DNA of 64,000 nt, taken from NCBI RefSeq assembly GCF_907165215.1, contig NZ_CAJRAY010000026.1:98057-162056 (forward strand), read 5' to 3'. Of this stretch, positions 24,910-34,336 are shown piece by piece. The translations under genes and the position numbers were made by a program. The notes below the pieces were generated by a model. It worked only from the letters and a program-made list of their open reading frames with translations. It was not told the DNA's origin and did not search any database. This DNA comes from Thermobacillus xylanilyticus. Lineage in GTDB: Bacteria; Bacillota; Bacilli; Paenibacillales; Paenibacillaceae. How positions within the stretch are numbered: position 1 is the stretch's first letter; every line of letters starts with the position of its first letter.

Positions 24910-27180
24910 ATGGCTGAAACCAAGCTTTCTGAACGTGTCATGAACCGGACCTGGCGGAAGCGGCTGATGACGACCGTCCGGCGTCTGCCTCCGCTGTCTC
25001 CGGGATGGAAGGGGGCGGCGATCGCGCTCTCCGGAACCGCCGGCATCCTTTTTCTCGTCCAGAGCTATCTTCTGATCGGGTCGCGGGGACCGGGGGATTA
25101 CGTGATCGGAACCGCCGTGTTCCTGCTCGCCATCGCGCTGATCAGCGGCGGTATCGCGGGCCTGCTGCATGTTGCCAAGCGCATCCCTTCAAGGTACATC
25201 GGCCCGGCGATTGCTTCCTTCATCCTGTTGTTCATCAGCTTCATCGGCCCGATGACGGTGATGGTGATCGTCACCTTGTCCATACTGGCGGGCTGCTCCT
25301 TGTCGGGTGCGCTTGTGTACCGGTGGATGCGGGGCGCGTATCGCGAGGCGAAGACGCTGAAGAAGACGGCGGCCGGCATCGCCGCGGCGGTGACAGCCGT
25401 GATGACGATCGGCATCGGAACCTGGCTGGTCGATGACGGGCGCGCGAAGCTGGCCAAGCCTTACCGGCTGTCGGTCACGAAGCCGGCTGAACGTTACCCG
25501 GCCGTGCTGGACAATCCGGCGGAGCCGGGGCCGTATCCGGTGCGCACCTTGACCTACGGGAGCAAGGACAGCTACCGCGCCGTCTTCAACGCGGAAGATT
25601 CGCTCATCACGGAGCCGGTGGACGGCTCGGCCTTCGTGGCGAACTGGTCCTCCCTCCGTACGAAGACATTCGGCTTCGGACCTGAAGCGATGCCGTTAAA
25701 CGGGCTCGTCTGGTATCCGGACGGAGACGGGCCGTTCCCGCTCGTGATGATCGTGCATGGCAATCATCTCGCCACCGATTATTCGGACCCGGGGTATGCC
25801 TATCTGGGGGAACTGCTGGCGAGCCGCGGCTATATCGTCGTGTCGATCGACGAAAATTTTCTCAATACGTCGCCCTTCGACGACCTGTTCATGCTGAACG
25901 TGCTGGAGAACGAAAACCCGGCACGCGGCTGGCTCATGCTGGAGCACCTGAAGGTGTGGGAAGAATGGAACGGGACGGAAGGCAATCCGTTCCACGGCAA
26001 AGCGGACATGAGCCGGATCGCGCTGATCGGCCATTCCCGCGGCGGCGAGGCGGTGACCGTGGCGGCGGCTTACAACCGGCTGCCGGCATCGCCGGAGAAC
26101 GGCGGCATCGCGTTCGATTACGGTTTCGGCATCCGATCCGTCATCTCGCTGGCGGGCACTGACGGCCAATACGAGCCGGCGGGCCGGCCGACGGAGCTGA
26201 CCGACCTGAACTACCTCGCCCTTCAAGGCTCCCACGACATGGATGTCAGTTCCTTCGCCGGAGCCGCACAGTACAGCCGGATCGGCTTTACGCCGGGCAG
26301 CGACTATTTCAAAGCGTCGGTCTATATCTACGGGGCCAATCACGGACAATTCAACACGGTATGGGGCCGCAGCGATGCGCCGGGACTCGGCAACCTGCTG
26401 TATAACCGAGCCCAGCTGATCCCGCAGGAAGAGCAGCTGCAGGCGGCGAAGGTGCTGATCTCGTCCTTCCTCGAGGCAACCTTGTACGAGAAGACGGAAT
26501 ATCGCGCGATCTTCCAGGATCTCGGCCACGCAAGGGAATGGCTGCCGGATACGATGTACATCCACGATTATGCGGATTCCCGGACGACGCTCGTCAGCAC
26601 CTTCGACGAAGATATCGATCTCACCACGACCACGCTGCCCGGCGGTCAACTGATTGGCGAGCAGCTGGCGGAATGGAAAGAAGAAAAGGTCGAAATGAAA
26701 TTCGCCCCCGGTCCGTACAGCGCCGTTCGCCTCGGATGGGACCGGGACCGGGCCCGCGGCACGCCCTCCTATACGATCGTTCTGCCCGATACCGGGCTTG
26801 CCGTCCCGCCGGATGGCTCGATCGTCTTCTCCGTGGCGGACCGGTCGGAGGCGCGGGAAGAAATGACGGATCTGACCGTACAGGTCGAGGATGTGCACGG
26901 CAACACCGCTTCCATGCCGCTGAGCGCCGCCGGAGGCTTGCTACCGATGCTGGAAGGCGGTATTGTGAAATGGCCGTTGACGTCGCTGATGCCGACCAGG
27001 GAGCCGGTATTTCAAACCTTCGCATTCCGGCTGTCCGACTTCAGCCGCGTCAATCCGGCGTTCCAGCCGGAGCGGCTCAGCCGGATCCGCCTCGTATTTG
27101 ACAAAACCGCCGCAGGCTCCATTTATCTGCGCGATGTCGGCATTCGTGACGACGTTGCCGTCAGCCATGCGGACGAATGA
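24910..27180 (+). CDS. Membrane-anchored alpha/beta hydrolase
   Basis: A 756-residue protein. Residues 30-175 contain four or five membrane helices. The rest is extracytoplasmic with an alpha/beta-hydrolase core: oxyanion region FPLVMIVHGNHLATDY (about 280), nucleophile elbow IALIGHSRGGEAVTVAAA (serine near 380) and a late histidine in IYGANHGQFNTVWGR. A C-terminal beta-rich domain follows (VEDVHGNTASMPLSAAGG). GAGAGG lies 8 bases before ATG 24910. The GHSRGG elbow and membrane anchoring suggest a lipid, ester or surface-polymer hydrolase; the substrate is unknown. The divergent two-component system may control it. Confidence 0.8.
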   Translation: MAETKLSERVMNRTWRKRLMTTVRRLPPLSPGWKGAAIALSGTAGILFLVQSYLLIGSRGPGDYVIGTAVFLLAIALISGGIAGLLHVAKRIPSRYIGPAIASFILLFISFIGPMTVMVIVTLSILAGCSLSGALVYRWMRGAYREAKTLKKTAAGIAAAVTAVMTIGIGTWLVDDGRAKLAKPYRLSVTKPAERYPAVLDNPAEPGPYPVRTLTYGSKDSYRAVFNAEDSLITEPVDGSAFVANWSSLRTKTFGFGPEAMPLNGLVWYPDGDGPFPLVMIVHGNHLATDYSDPGYAYLGELLASRGYIVVSIDENFLNTSPFDDLFMLNVLENENPARGWLMLEHLKVWEEWNGTEGNPFHGKADMSRIALIGHSRGGEAVTVAAAYNRLPASPENGGIAFDYGFGIRSVISLAGTDGQYEPAGRPTELTDLNYLALQGSHDMDVSSFAGAAQYSRIGFTPGSDYFKASVYIYGANHGQFNTVWGRSDAPGLGNLLYNRAQLIPQEEQLQAAKVLISSFLEATLYEKTEYRAIFQDLGHAREWLPDTMYIHDYADSRTTLVSTFDEDIDLTTTTLPGGQLIGEQLAEWKEEKVEMKFAPGPYSAVRLGWDRDRARGTPSYTIVLPDTGLAVPPDGSIVFSVADRSEAREEMTDLTVQVEDVHGNTASMPLSAAGGLLPMLEGGIVKWPLTSLMPTREPVFQTFAFRLSDFSRVNPAFQPERLSRIRLVFDKTAAGSIYLRDVGIRDDVAVSHADE

Positions 27181-27237
27181 GAGATTGGAAAAGTTGACCA
27201 TCCATAACCCTATGACAACGACAAAGAGGTGCTGACT

Positions 27238-27963
27238 GTGAAAAAAGTGTTCGCCGCATTGGTGCTGGGACTGGCGGCAGGTGCCGTACTGGGATTGCAG
27301 CAGACGATGACCTTGACCCCTGATCAGGAAGCTATGATCGTCGCCCAACTGGGTTCGAAGCAAGTGCTTGTGCTGCTCGCCATGCTGCAGACCGCGGCAT
27401 GGGCGAGTGTTGCCGCCCTGGCGGGAGCGTGGGCTTCACCGAAAGTCAACCTGAACAAACCGTTTGTTGTCAGCAGAAGAAGCATTGCTGCGGCGGCAGG
27501 CATCGGACTGTTGTCGGCCGGCTTGATCGCCATTCCGGAAAAGCTGATATTCGCGGAAGCGTTGGGGCTCCCGGATCGTTTTGAGTTTTCCTGGCTGTAC
27601 TTTCTCGGGAGCGTGCTCTACGGAGGCGTCATCGAGGAAATTCTTCTCCGGTTCGGGCTCATGACGGTCATCGTCTGGCTGCTCGGCCGGCTGATGAAAT
27701 CCGCGGATCGCAGCGGCGTCTATATCGCGGGAATCATCATTGCCGCATTCGTTTTTGCAGCAGGACATCTTCCTGCCGCTGTGCAACTGTTCGGTTTCAG
27801 TGCCGTGACCGTCACCCGCACGATGCTGCTGAATTTCCTGCCAGGCATCGGATTCGGCTATCTGTACTGGAAACACGGACTGGCCTATGCGATGCTCGGA
27901 CATATCTCCACCCATGTCATCAATCAGTTGATCCTGCTTCCGGTATTGTTCAATGTCATGTAA
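27238..27963 (+). CDS. CPBP family intramembrane metalloprotease
   Basis: A 241-residue protein with six to eight membrane helices. The CPBP (Abi) motifs are present: EEILLR (YGGVIEEILLRFGLMTVI, near residue 133), a histidine in FVFAAGHLPAAVQL and a last histidine in YAMLGHISTHVINQ. These form the glutamate/histidine active site of type II CAAX-like proteases. GTG 27238 is preferred since AAGAGGTG is 5-6 bases upstream. It lies 57 bases after the hydrolase gene and may be co-transcribed with it. Confidence 0.83.
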   Translation: MKKVFAALVLGLAAGAVLGLQQTMTLTPDQEAMIVAQLGSKQVLVLLAMLQTAAWASVAALAGAWASPKVNLNKPFVVSRRSIAAAAGIGLLSAGLIAIPEKLIFAEALGLPDRFEFSWLYFLGSVLYGGVIEEILLRFGLMTVIVWLLGRLMKSADRSGVYIAGIIIAAFVFAAGHLPAAVQLFGFSAVTVTRTMLLNFLPGIGFGYLYWKHGLAYAMLGHISTHVINQLILLPVLFNVM

Positions 27964-27974
27964 CCCATGCCTGG

Positions 27975-28002
27975 CCCGGTCCCGATGCGGACCGGGTTTT
28001 CT
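27975..28002 (+). terminator. Rho-independent terminator
   Basis: CCCGGTCC (27975-27982) pairs with GGACCGGG (27989-27996) around a 6-base loop, followed by TTTTCTTTTCC. Confidence 0.85.
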
Positions 28003-28070
28003 TTTCCACTCCTTCTCTTCTTTCTCCCCCGCCCCCAAACCCTCTATAATAAACCCATGGAGGGACGGCC

Positions 28071-28742
28071 ATGTTCAAGATCATGATCATCGAAGACGAT
28101 CTGACGATCGCCCGAACGATCAGCGAGCACCTGAGCCAGTGGGGCTATGACGCAACCTGCGTCACCGAGTTCCACAACGTGGCGGATCAGGTGCTGCGCG
28201 CGGAGCCGCAGCTTGTGCTGCTCGATATCGCGCTCCCCTTCTACAACGGCTTCCATTGGTGCAGCGAGATCCGCAAGTTCTCCAAGGTGCCGATCATCTT
28301 CATTTCCTCCGCCTCCGACAATATGAACATCGTCATGGCGATGAACATGGGCGGCGACGACTTCATCGCGAAGCCGTTCGATCTGCACGTGCTGACGGCG
28401 AAGGTCGGCGCGCTGCTCCGCCGCACCTACTCCTTCCAGGGGCAGGTGAGCGTCCTCGAACACAACGGCGTCGTGCTGAACCTGAATGACGCCACGCTGA
28501 CGTATCAGAACCACAAGATCGAGCTGACGAAGAACGATTTCAAGATCGTGCAGCTCCTCATGGAGAATGCCGGCCGGGTCGTCTCGCGGGACGAGATGAT
28601 GCAGCGGCTGTGGGAGAGCGACCAATTTATTGACGACAACACGCTGACCGTCAACATTACGCGGCTGCGCAAGAAATTGGCCGAAGCGGGGCTGGAACAA
28701 TGGATCGTCACGAAAAAAGGGCTCGGCTATCTGGTGGAATGA
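28071..28742 (+). CDS. bceR: BceR-type response regulator
   Basis: A 223-residue OmpR-family regulator. The receiver domain has E8-D9-D10 and acceptor D52 (LVLLDIALPFYNGFHWC); the winged helix ends VTKKGLGYLVE. NGFHWCSEIRK and the short DNA-binding domain are typical of regulators paired with intramembrane-sensing kinases of peptide-antibiotic detoxification modules. It is followed immediately by the kinase and the ABC genes. The symbol is by family similarity and order. Confidence 0.87.
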   Translation: MFKIMIIEDDLTIARTISEHLSQWGYDATCVTEFHNVADQVLRAEPQLVLLDIALPFYNGFHWCSEIRKFSKVPIIFISSASDNMNIVMAMNMGGDDFIAKPFDLHVLTAKVGALLRRTYSFQGQVSVLEHNGVVLNLNDATLTYQNHKIELTKNDFKIVQLLMENAGRVVSRDEMMQRLWESDQFIDDNTLTVNITRLRKKLAEAGLEQWIVTKKGLGYLVE

Positions 28743-28744
28743 GC

Positions 28745-29749
28745 ATGAGCCGCTGGAAACTGCTCGCCGCCTACGTCAAGCAGAATCTCCTCCTGATCCT
28801 GACGGCCGCGGGATCGGCGGGCATTTTTCTTGCGGTCATCGCCTTGTACCAATTGCCGGCCGAAACGGTCGGTTACGCCTCGGTGCTGACCGCGCTTTTC
28901 CTGCTCGCCGTCGGCTTCATTCGCTTCCGTCATTTCTGTCTGAAACACCGGGCGCTGGAAGAACTGCGCGGCCAGATTACCGTACCCGCCGTGCCGCTGC
29001 CCGAAACCGCGAGCCTGATCGAACGGGACTACCAGGAACTGATCCGCCTGCTCGACAAGGAGCGCGGCAGGATTGTCTATGACAAAGACCGGGCATTCCA
29101 GGAGATGGTGGAGTACTATACGATCTGGGCGCACCAGATCAAAACGCCCATCGCCGCCATGCGGCTGCTGCTCCAGACCGACAGCGCCCCCGACAAGGAC
29201 GAGCTGGCCGAGCAGCTGTTCCGCATCGAGCAATATACGGAGATGGTGCTGCAATTCATCCGGCTGGGGGGCACCGGAACGGATTTCGTGTTCCGCACGG
29301 TATCGCTGGACGACTGCATCAAGCAGGCGGTGCGGAAATACGCCAAATCGTTCATTCGCAAGCAGATCAGGCTGAACTACGACCCGGTCGACGCCGAGGT
29401 CCTGACGGATGAGAAGTGGCTCGTCTTCGTCCTCGAGCAGCTGCTCTCCAACGCGCTGAAATATACCCCACAGGGGGAAATTTCGATCTACATGCATCCA
29501 AACCGGCCGCAAGCGCTGGTTATTGAGGATACCGGCATCGGCATCGACCCGGCCGACCTGCCGCGCGTGTTCGAGCACGGGTACACCGGGTTCAACGGCC
29601 GCGCGGACAAGAAATCGACCGGCATCGGCCTCTATCTGTGCAAGCGCATCATGGACAAACTGTCCCACACGATCGAGATCGAGTCCGAGGTCGGCCGGGG
29701 CACGAAGGTGATCCTCGGCTTGGAGAGCGCCCTGCTGGATGTGAGGTAG
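28745..29749 (+). CDS. bceS: BceS-type intramembrane-sensing histidine kinase
   Basis: A 334-residue kinase with two N-terminal helices (about 12-58) and almost no extracellular loop, the hallmark of BceS-like kinases, which sense through the ABC permease. H-box: YYTIWAHQIKTPIAAMRLLL (about 125). ATP-binding boxes: NALKYTPQGE, EDTGIGIDPADLP and STGIGLYLCKR. ATG 28745 has GGTGG about 7 bases upstream; ATG 28739, overlapping the bceR stop, is an equal alternative. Confidence 0.87.
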   Translation: MSRWKLLAAYVKQNLLLILTAAGSAGIFLAVIALYQLPAETVGYASVLTALFLLAVGFIRFRHFCLKHRALEELRGQITVPAVPLPETASLIERDYQELIRLLDKERGRIVYDKDRAFQEMVEYYTIWAHQIKTPIAAMRLLLQTDSAPDKDELAEQLFRIEQYTEMVLQFIRLGGTGTDFVFRTVSLDDCIKQAVRKYAKSFIRKQIRLNYDPVDAEVLTDEKWLVFVLEQLLSNALKYTPQGEISIYMHPNRPQALVIEDTGIGIDPADLPRVFEHGYTGFNGRADKKSTGIGLYLCKRIMDKLSHTIEIESEVGRGTKVILGLESALLDVR

Positions 29750-29780
29750 CGGGCTTTGCCCTGCAGACTGCGCCGCAATC

Positions 29781-29794
29781 TTACAAACATGTAA
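29781..29794. promoter_or_regulatory. BceR-type operator TTACA-AACA-TGTAA
   Basis: A perfect inverted repeat TTACA-N4-TGTAA sits 93 bases before the ABC ATPase start. It agrees with the TnACA-N4-TGTnA type of site known for BceR-like regulators. It marks separate, inducible transcription of bceAB from the constitutive bceRS part. Confidence 0.75.
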
Positions 29795-29886
29795 GCTTGC
29801 CTGAGAAAATGTAAGCCAAGCTTAAGGCTGCGCATTTTCTTTTTTTGTACGATGGAGGTGTGGAAATCAGCGAAGGAGGAACAACC

Positions 29887-30654
29887 ATGGCACTCTTGGA
29901 TGTGCGAAATCTGAAGAAGGTGTACACGACCCGCTTCGGCAAGCACCAGGTACAGGCGCTGTCGAACGTGTCCTTCACGATAGAAGAAGGCGAGTTCGTC
30001 GCGATCATGGGGGAATCCGGCTCGGGCAAGACGACGCTGCTCAACATTCTCGCGGCGCTCGATCAGCCGACCAGCGGGGAGGTGCTGCTCGCCGGCAAAA
30101 GCATGACGTCCATTCCGGAGAAGGAAATTTCCGCGTTCCGCCGGGATCAGCTCGGATTCGTGTTCCAGGACTTCAACCTGCTCGATACGTTCTCGCTGCG
30201 GGACAATATTTTCCTGCCGCTGGTGCTGGCCGGAAAATCCTACAAGGAGATGAGCTCACGGCTCCTCCCGATCGCCCGGACGCTCGGGATCTCGGAGATC
30301 CTGGACAAATTCCCGTACGAAGTGTCCGGCGGACAGAAACAGCGGGCGGCCGTCGCCCGGGCGCTGATCACCCATCCGCGCATCATTCTGGCCGATGAGC
30401 CGACCGGCGCGCTGGACTCGCGGTCCAGCGACGAGCTGCTGAATCTGTTCGGCGAGATCAACCGCCAGGGGCAGACGATTCTGATGGTCACGCACAGCGC
30501 GAAGGCGGCCAGCCACGCGAACCGGGTCATGTTCATCAAGGACGGGGAAGTGTTCCATCAGATCTACAAAGCTTCGAAATCGCGGCACGAATTCTACCAG
30601 AACATCTCGGACGCGCTGACCGTGATCGCGACAGGCGGTGACCGCCGTGAGTAA
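29887..30654 (+). CDS. bceA: BceA-type ABC transporter ATP-binding protein
   Basis: A 255-residue ATPase of the MacB/BceA group. Walker A is GESGSGKTTLLN (about residue 39), the Q-loop FVFQDFNLLDTFSLRDN, the signature VSGGQKQRAAVARAL and Walker B IILADEPTGALDSRSSDELL. AAGGAGG lies 7 bases before ATG 29887. With BceB it would form a complex that frees lipid-cycle intermediates from peptide antibiotics such as bacitracin-like compounds and signals flux to BceS. Confidence 0.9.
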   Translation: MALLDVRNLKKVYTTRFGKHQVQALSNVSFTIEEGEFVAIMGESGSGKTTLLNILAALDQPTSGEVLLAGKSMTSIPEKEISAFRRDQLGFVFQDFNLLDTFSLRDNIFLPLVLAGKSYKEMSSRLLPIARTLGISEILDKFPYEVSGGQKQRAAVARALITHPRIILADEPTGALDSRSSDELLNLFGEINRQGQTILMVTHSAKAASHANRVMFIKDGEVFHQIYKASKSRHEFYQNISDALTVIATGGDRRE

Positions 30655-32635
30655 AGGGTTCTACACGAGGCTCGCCGTCACCAACATCCGCAAAAATTCG
30701 AAGACGTATTTCCCGTACATTCTCGCCAGTTCCGCGACGGTCATGATGTTCTACAACCTGCTGTACCTGTTGCTGTCCAAAGATGTGAACAGCATGCACG
30801 ACAGCTCGACATTGTCCGCGGTGCTGGGGCTCGGCAGCATCGTCACCGGCATCTTCGCCTTCATCCTGCTGCTGTACATCAACAGCTTCCTGATCAAACG
30901 GCGCAAGAAAGAGTTCGGGCTGTTCAACATCCTGGGCATGGAGAAGAAGCATATCGCCCGGATCATGCTGCTCGAGACGGTGATGATCGGCCTGCTCTGC
31001 ATCGGGCTGGGCCTGATCGCTGGCGTGCTGTTCAGCAAGCTCGCCCTGCTGCTCCTGCTGAAAATTTTGGCGATGAACGCATCCTTCGGCTTTGAAGTCC
31101 CGCTTCGGGCGGTTTCCATCACCGTCATCTTGTTCGGCGCCATTTTCCTGATCAACCTGGTGTACAACGTCTTCCAGGTGCATGTGTCCAAGCCGATCGA
31201 ACTGCTGAAGGGCGGCAATGTCGGGGAGAAAGAGCCTCAGACCAAATGGCTGATCGCGCTCACCGGCGCGGCCGCGCTGGGCGGCGGGTACTTCATTGCC
31301 CTTACGGTGAAATCGCCGCTCGCGGCCCTCAATCTGTTCTTCGTCGCGGTCATTCTGGTCATCATCGGGACGTACTGCCTGTTCACGGCCGGCAGCATCG
31401 CGGTCCTGAAGACGCTCCGGCGGAACAAGCGGTTCTACTACCGCACCAATCCGTTCATCGCCGTGTCCGGGATGATCTACCGGATGAAGCAGAACGCCGC
31501 GGGCCTCGCGAGCATCTGCATCCTGGCCACGATGGTCATCGTCATGGTGTCGTCCACCGTGTCCCTGTACATCGGACTGGAAGACTCTCTCCGCACCAAT
31601 TACATTCGGGAAATCTCCGTGTCCGCGAGCGATACGACACCCGACGATATCAAGCAAGTGGACGACGCGATTGCCGAAACCGTGAAAATCAGAGGGCTGT
31701 CCATCCACAATCCGATCCGTCTGCGCTATGCGTCGGAAGCGGCGATTCAGGACGGGAATGCGTTCACCGGGATCCGAAGTGCGGGTTTCAGCAGTTCCGG
31801 CCTCTCCATGCTGATGTTCATCACGGCGGAAGAATATCACCGGATTGAGGGCGTCAGCGTCGAGCTGTCCGAAGGCGAAGCGCTCGTGTATATCGTGAAG
31901 GGAAAGCTGCCAGGCGAAACGCTGGACTTCGGCGGCTATTCCCTGAACATCCGCGGCCGGTTGGACAAGATGGAGACGATTGAAGAGTTCTCTCCCCTCA
32001 AGAACAGCATGCTGGCGCAGAGTTACGTGATCGTCACGGCCGATGAACAGGATCTGAACCGCGCCCGGCAGGCTTTGAACGAGGGCGAAGAATGGCTTCC
32101 GGGTTTCCAATACAACTACCTGTTCGATACGAAGGCGGACCGGAAGGCGCAGGCCGACCTCGTGTCCTCGCTGCAGTACGTGATGAGGGATCTGTCCGTT
32201 CACGTATTCGTGGAAGGACGTGAAGCGTCGAAAAATGAATTCATCTCGCTGTACGGCGTACTGTTCTTCCTCGGCTTGTTCCTGGGCGCGCTGTTCATCC
32301 TGGGCACGGTGCTGATCATTTACTACAAGCAGATTTCGGAAGGGTACGATGACAAGGAGCGCTTCGCGATCATGTCGAAGGTCGGCCTGAGCCGCGGCGA
32401 GATCAAGAAAACGATCCGCTTCCAGGTGCTGTCCGTGTTCTTCCTGCCGCTCATCATGGCCGTCATCCATATCGCCGCGGCGTTCCCGGTCATCTGCAAA
32501 CTGCTGACCATCTTCAACATGACCAACGTCCCGCTGTATGCGATCTGCACCGCGCTGACCATTCTGGTGTTCGCGGTCTGCTATGCGATGATCTACAGCC
32601 TGACGGCGCGGACGTATTACCGGATCGTTCGTTAA
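30647..32635 (+). CDS. bceB: BceB-type ABC permease
   Basis: A 662-residue permease with ten membrane helices and a large extracellular domain of roughly 200 residues (about 315-525) between helices 7 and 8, the diagnostic BceB layout. The first FtsX-like unit has FGLFNILGMEKKHIARIMLL and the second EGYDDKERFAIMSKVGLSRG, the coupling-helix regions. GTG 30647 overlaps the ATPase end by 8 bases; GTG 30638 is an alternative. The extracellular domain decides which peptide is recognised; it cannot be assigned here. Confidence 0.9.
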   Translation: MSKGFYTRLAVTNIRKNSKTYFPYILASSATVMMFYNLLYLLLSKDVNSMHDSSTLSAVLGLGSIVTGIFAFILLLYINSFLIKRRKKEFGLFNILGMEKKHIARIMLLETVMIGLLCIGLGLIAGVLFSKLALLLLLKILAMNASFGFEVPLRAVSITVILFGAIFLINLVYNVFQVHVSKPIELLKGGNVGEKEPQTKWLIALTGAAALGGGYFIALTVKSPLAALNLFFVAVILVIIGTYCLFTAGSIAVLKTLRRNKRFYYRTNPFIAVSGMIYRMKQNAAGLASICILATMVIVMVSSTVSLYIGLEDSLRTNYIREISVSASDTTPDDIKQVDDAIAETVKIRGLSIHNPIRLRYASEAAIQDGNAFTGIRSAGFSSSGLSMLMFITAEEYHRIEGVSVELSEGEALVYIVKGKLPGETLDFGGYSLNIRGRLDKMETIEEFSPLKNSMLAQSYVIVTADEQDLNRARQALNEGEEWLPGFQYNYLFDTKADRKAQADLVSSLQYVMRDLSVHVFVEGREASKNEFISLYGVLFFLGLFLGALFILGTVLIIYYKQISEGYDDKERFAIMSKVGLSRGEIKKTIRFQVLSVFFLPLIMAVIHIAAAFPVICKLLTIFNMTNVPLYAICTALTILVFAVCYAMIYSLTARTYYRIVR

Positions 32636-32651
32636 AATGGAGCAACTCAAT

Positions 32652-32679
32652 CAAGAGCCTGCCCCTCGGCAGGCTCTTG
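32652..32679. terminator. Hairpin between bceB and the cyclase gene
   Basis: CAAGAGCCTGCC (32652-32663) pairs with GGCAGGCTCTTG (32668-32679) around a 4-base loop. There is no clear U-tract, but the perfect 12-bp stem between convergent genes fits a bidirectional terminator. Confidence 0.65.
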
Positions 32680-32692
32680 CCGTTCCATGCCC

Positions 32693-34237
32693 TCACTCCG
32701 CTTCCGACGCGAACGCGTAGTGGTTGCGGCCGCCGTGCTTGACGCGATACAGCGCCTTGTCCGCATTGTTGAGCAGGGTGTCGCTGTCGCGGCCGTGTTC
32801 CGGATAGAAACTCACGCCGATGCTGATGTGAATCGGATGGCTTTCCCCGCCCGCGGCCAGCGGATTGCCGGCCAGATGCGCGCGCAGCTCGCCAATCTTC
32901 CGAACCACCCGGTCCTCCGAGGCGGACCGGAAGAAGATGATGAATTCGTCACCGCCGAGGCGCGCGGCAAAGTCGTCCCCCGACAGCATGGCACGGATCG
33001 AATCGGCAACCTGGAGCAACGCACGGTCGCCGGCCGAATGCCCGAACCGGTCATTGATCGCCTTGAACCGGTCGAGGTCGAAGATCATCACCGCCAGACG
33101 CTCGCCGGACGGCCCGGCCTCGGCCAATGCCTTGCCCAGCTGCTCGAAGAAATGCTTCCGGTTCGGCAGCTTCGTGAGCATGTCGTGATACGCCATGAAC
33201 TCCAGTTCCCGCCGGTCGGCCATCTGGGCGGTGACATCCCGCATGATCAGAATCAGGTGGGGACGGTAATCGACCGATACGTAGTCCCCGTCGATGACGA
33301 GTTCGACCGGGCCGGCTCCGCCATGGACGGACAGGGCGACGTCCTGGATGGCCGTTTGGTTCCGGATGCGGTGAAGCAGCTCGCCCTGCAGCATATTCGA
33401 AATGTTCCCGTGACGGATATTGAGCGCCGCGAACAACTTCCGGGCGGCGGGATTCGCTTCCCGCACATGGCCGGCGAGGTCCGTGAGAACGATGGCGGCG
33501 GGGCTCATGTTGAACAGTTTCTCGAAACGGATTTCCACATGGTTCAGGAACTCGTATTTTTTCATTGTATGGCGGAGGAACACGCACCACACCCAGGTGC
33601 CGTAAATGTAGGGATACGGGGGCAGGTAACCTTTGAAATCGATCGTTCCGATCACCAGATTGAAGAACACGGTGATCAGCACGCCGTAAATCAATTGCTT
33701 GTAAATTTCGCGGAGCTCCTTCTGGCCGGTATGGACGATGCCCCGCCACAGGATGAAGATGTAGACCGCGTTGAACACGTTGCTTCCGAACATGGCGGCA
33801 TAGTAGGCCGTATTGTACTCCGGCATCTTCCAGATGCCCGCTTGTTGGAAAGCGCTTCCCGATACCATCTCGTCATTGAGGAACAGATTGAGGATCACCA
33901 GTGCCGTCGGCAGGTAAAAAAGCCAGGGGTAGATGAATTTCGGGAATCGGTGCTCGATGTTCGTCAGCTTGACAAACAGATGCAGGCCCAGCCCGACGAT
34001 CGTAATCCCCGACACGCTGAACCACGCCGCCGTGATGATCGGGCTGTATTCAATGGGCAGATAATGCCGGACGAATTCCTCGAGGAACATGGACAGGCAG
34101 CAGGCGATGATGCCGCCGACCAGCAGATACTCCGTTCTCTTGCGGCTGCGGGACAGCACATCCATCAGAATGTAGACAAAGTAGACGATCGGCACGAAAT
34201 GGGTCACCAACGGAGCGACGGAAACCGCCAGGGACAT
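32693..34237 (-). CDS. Diguanylate cyclase: 7TM-PAS-GGDEF
   Basis: A 514-residue membrane protein. Residues 5-225 form seven helices like the histidine-kinase 7TM sensor domain. A PAS domain follows (FEKLFNMSPAAIVLTDLAGH, about 240-345), then GGDEF from 350. The active site is intact: FDLDRFKAINDRFGHSAGD and ARLGGDEFIIFFR. The usual inhibitory RxxD motif five residues before GGDEF is absent (SGDD in its place), so product inhibition may be weak. It makes c-di-GMP in response to an unknown membrane or external signal. Confidence 0.88.
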   Translation of the reverse strand: MSLAVSVAPLVTHFVPIVYFVYILMDVLSRSRKRTEYLLVGGIIACCLSMFLEEFVRHYLPIEYSPIITAAWFSVSGITIVGLGLHLFVKLTNIEHRFPKFIYPWLFYLPTALVILNLFLNDEMVSGSAFQQAGIWKMPEYNTAYYAAMFGSNVFNAVYIFILWRGIVHTGQKELREIYKQLIYGVLITVFFNLVIGTIDFKGYLPPYPYIYGTWVWCVFLRHTMKKYEFLNHVEIRFEKLFNMSPAAIVLTDLAGHVREANPAARKLFAALNIRHGNISNMLQGELLHRIRNQTAIQDVALSVHGGAGPVELVIDGDYVSVDYRPHLILIMRDVTAQMADRRELEFMAYHDMLTKLPNRKHFFEQLGKALAEAGPSGERLAVMIFDLDRFKAINDRFGHSAGDRALLQVADSIRAMLSGDDFAARLGGDEFIIFFRSASEDRVVRKIGELRAHLAGNPLAAGGESHPIHISIGVSFYPEHGRDSDTLLNNADKALYRVKHGGRNHYAFASEAE

Positions 34238-34336
34238 CGTTTCACCATTCCTTCTGCTGATTGGGGATGCCGCAGATGTTCCGCAAGCTCCGTTCTATTG
34301 TACACCCATTCGGGAAGATTCGACAGATGACCCCTG

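Noticed and set aside
30536..32650. A 704-codon minus-strand open frame opposite bceB
   Set aside because: Low-complexity composition (Asp/Glu/Arg/Gln) typical of antisense shadows; the plus strand encodes a recognisable BceB permease.
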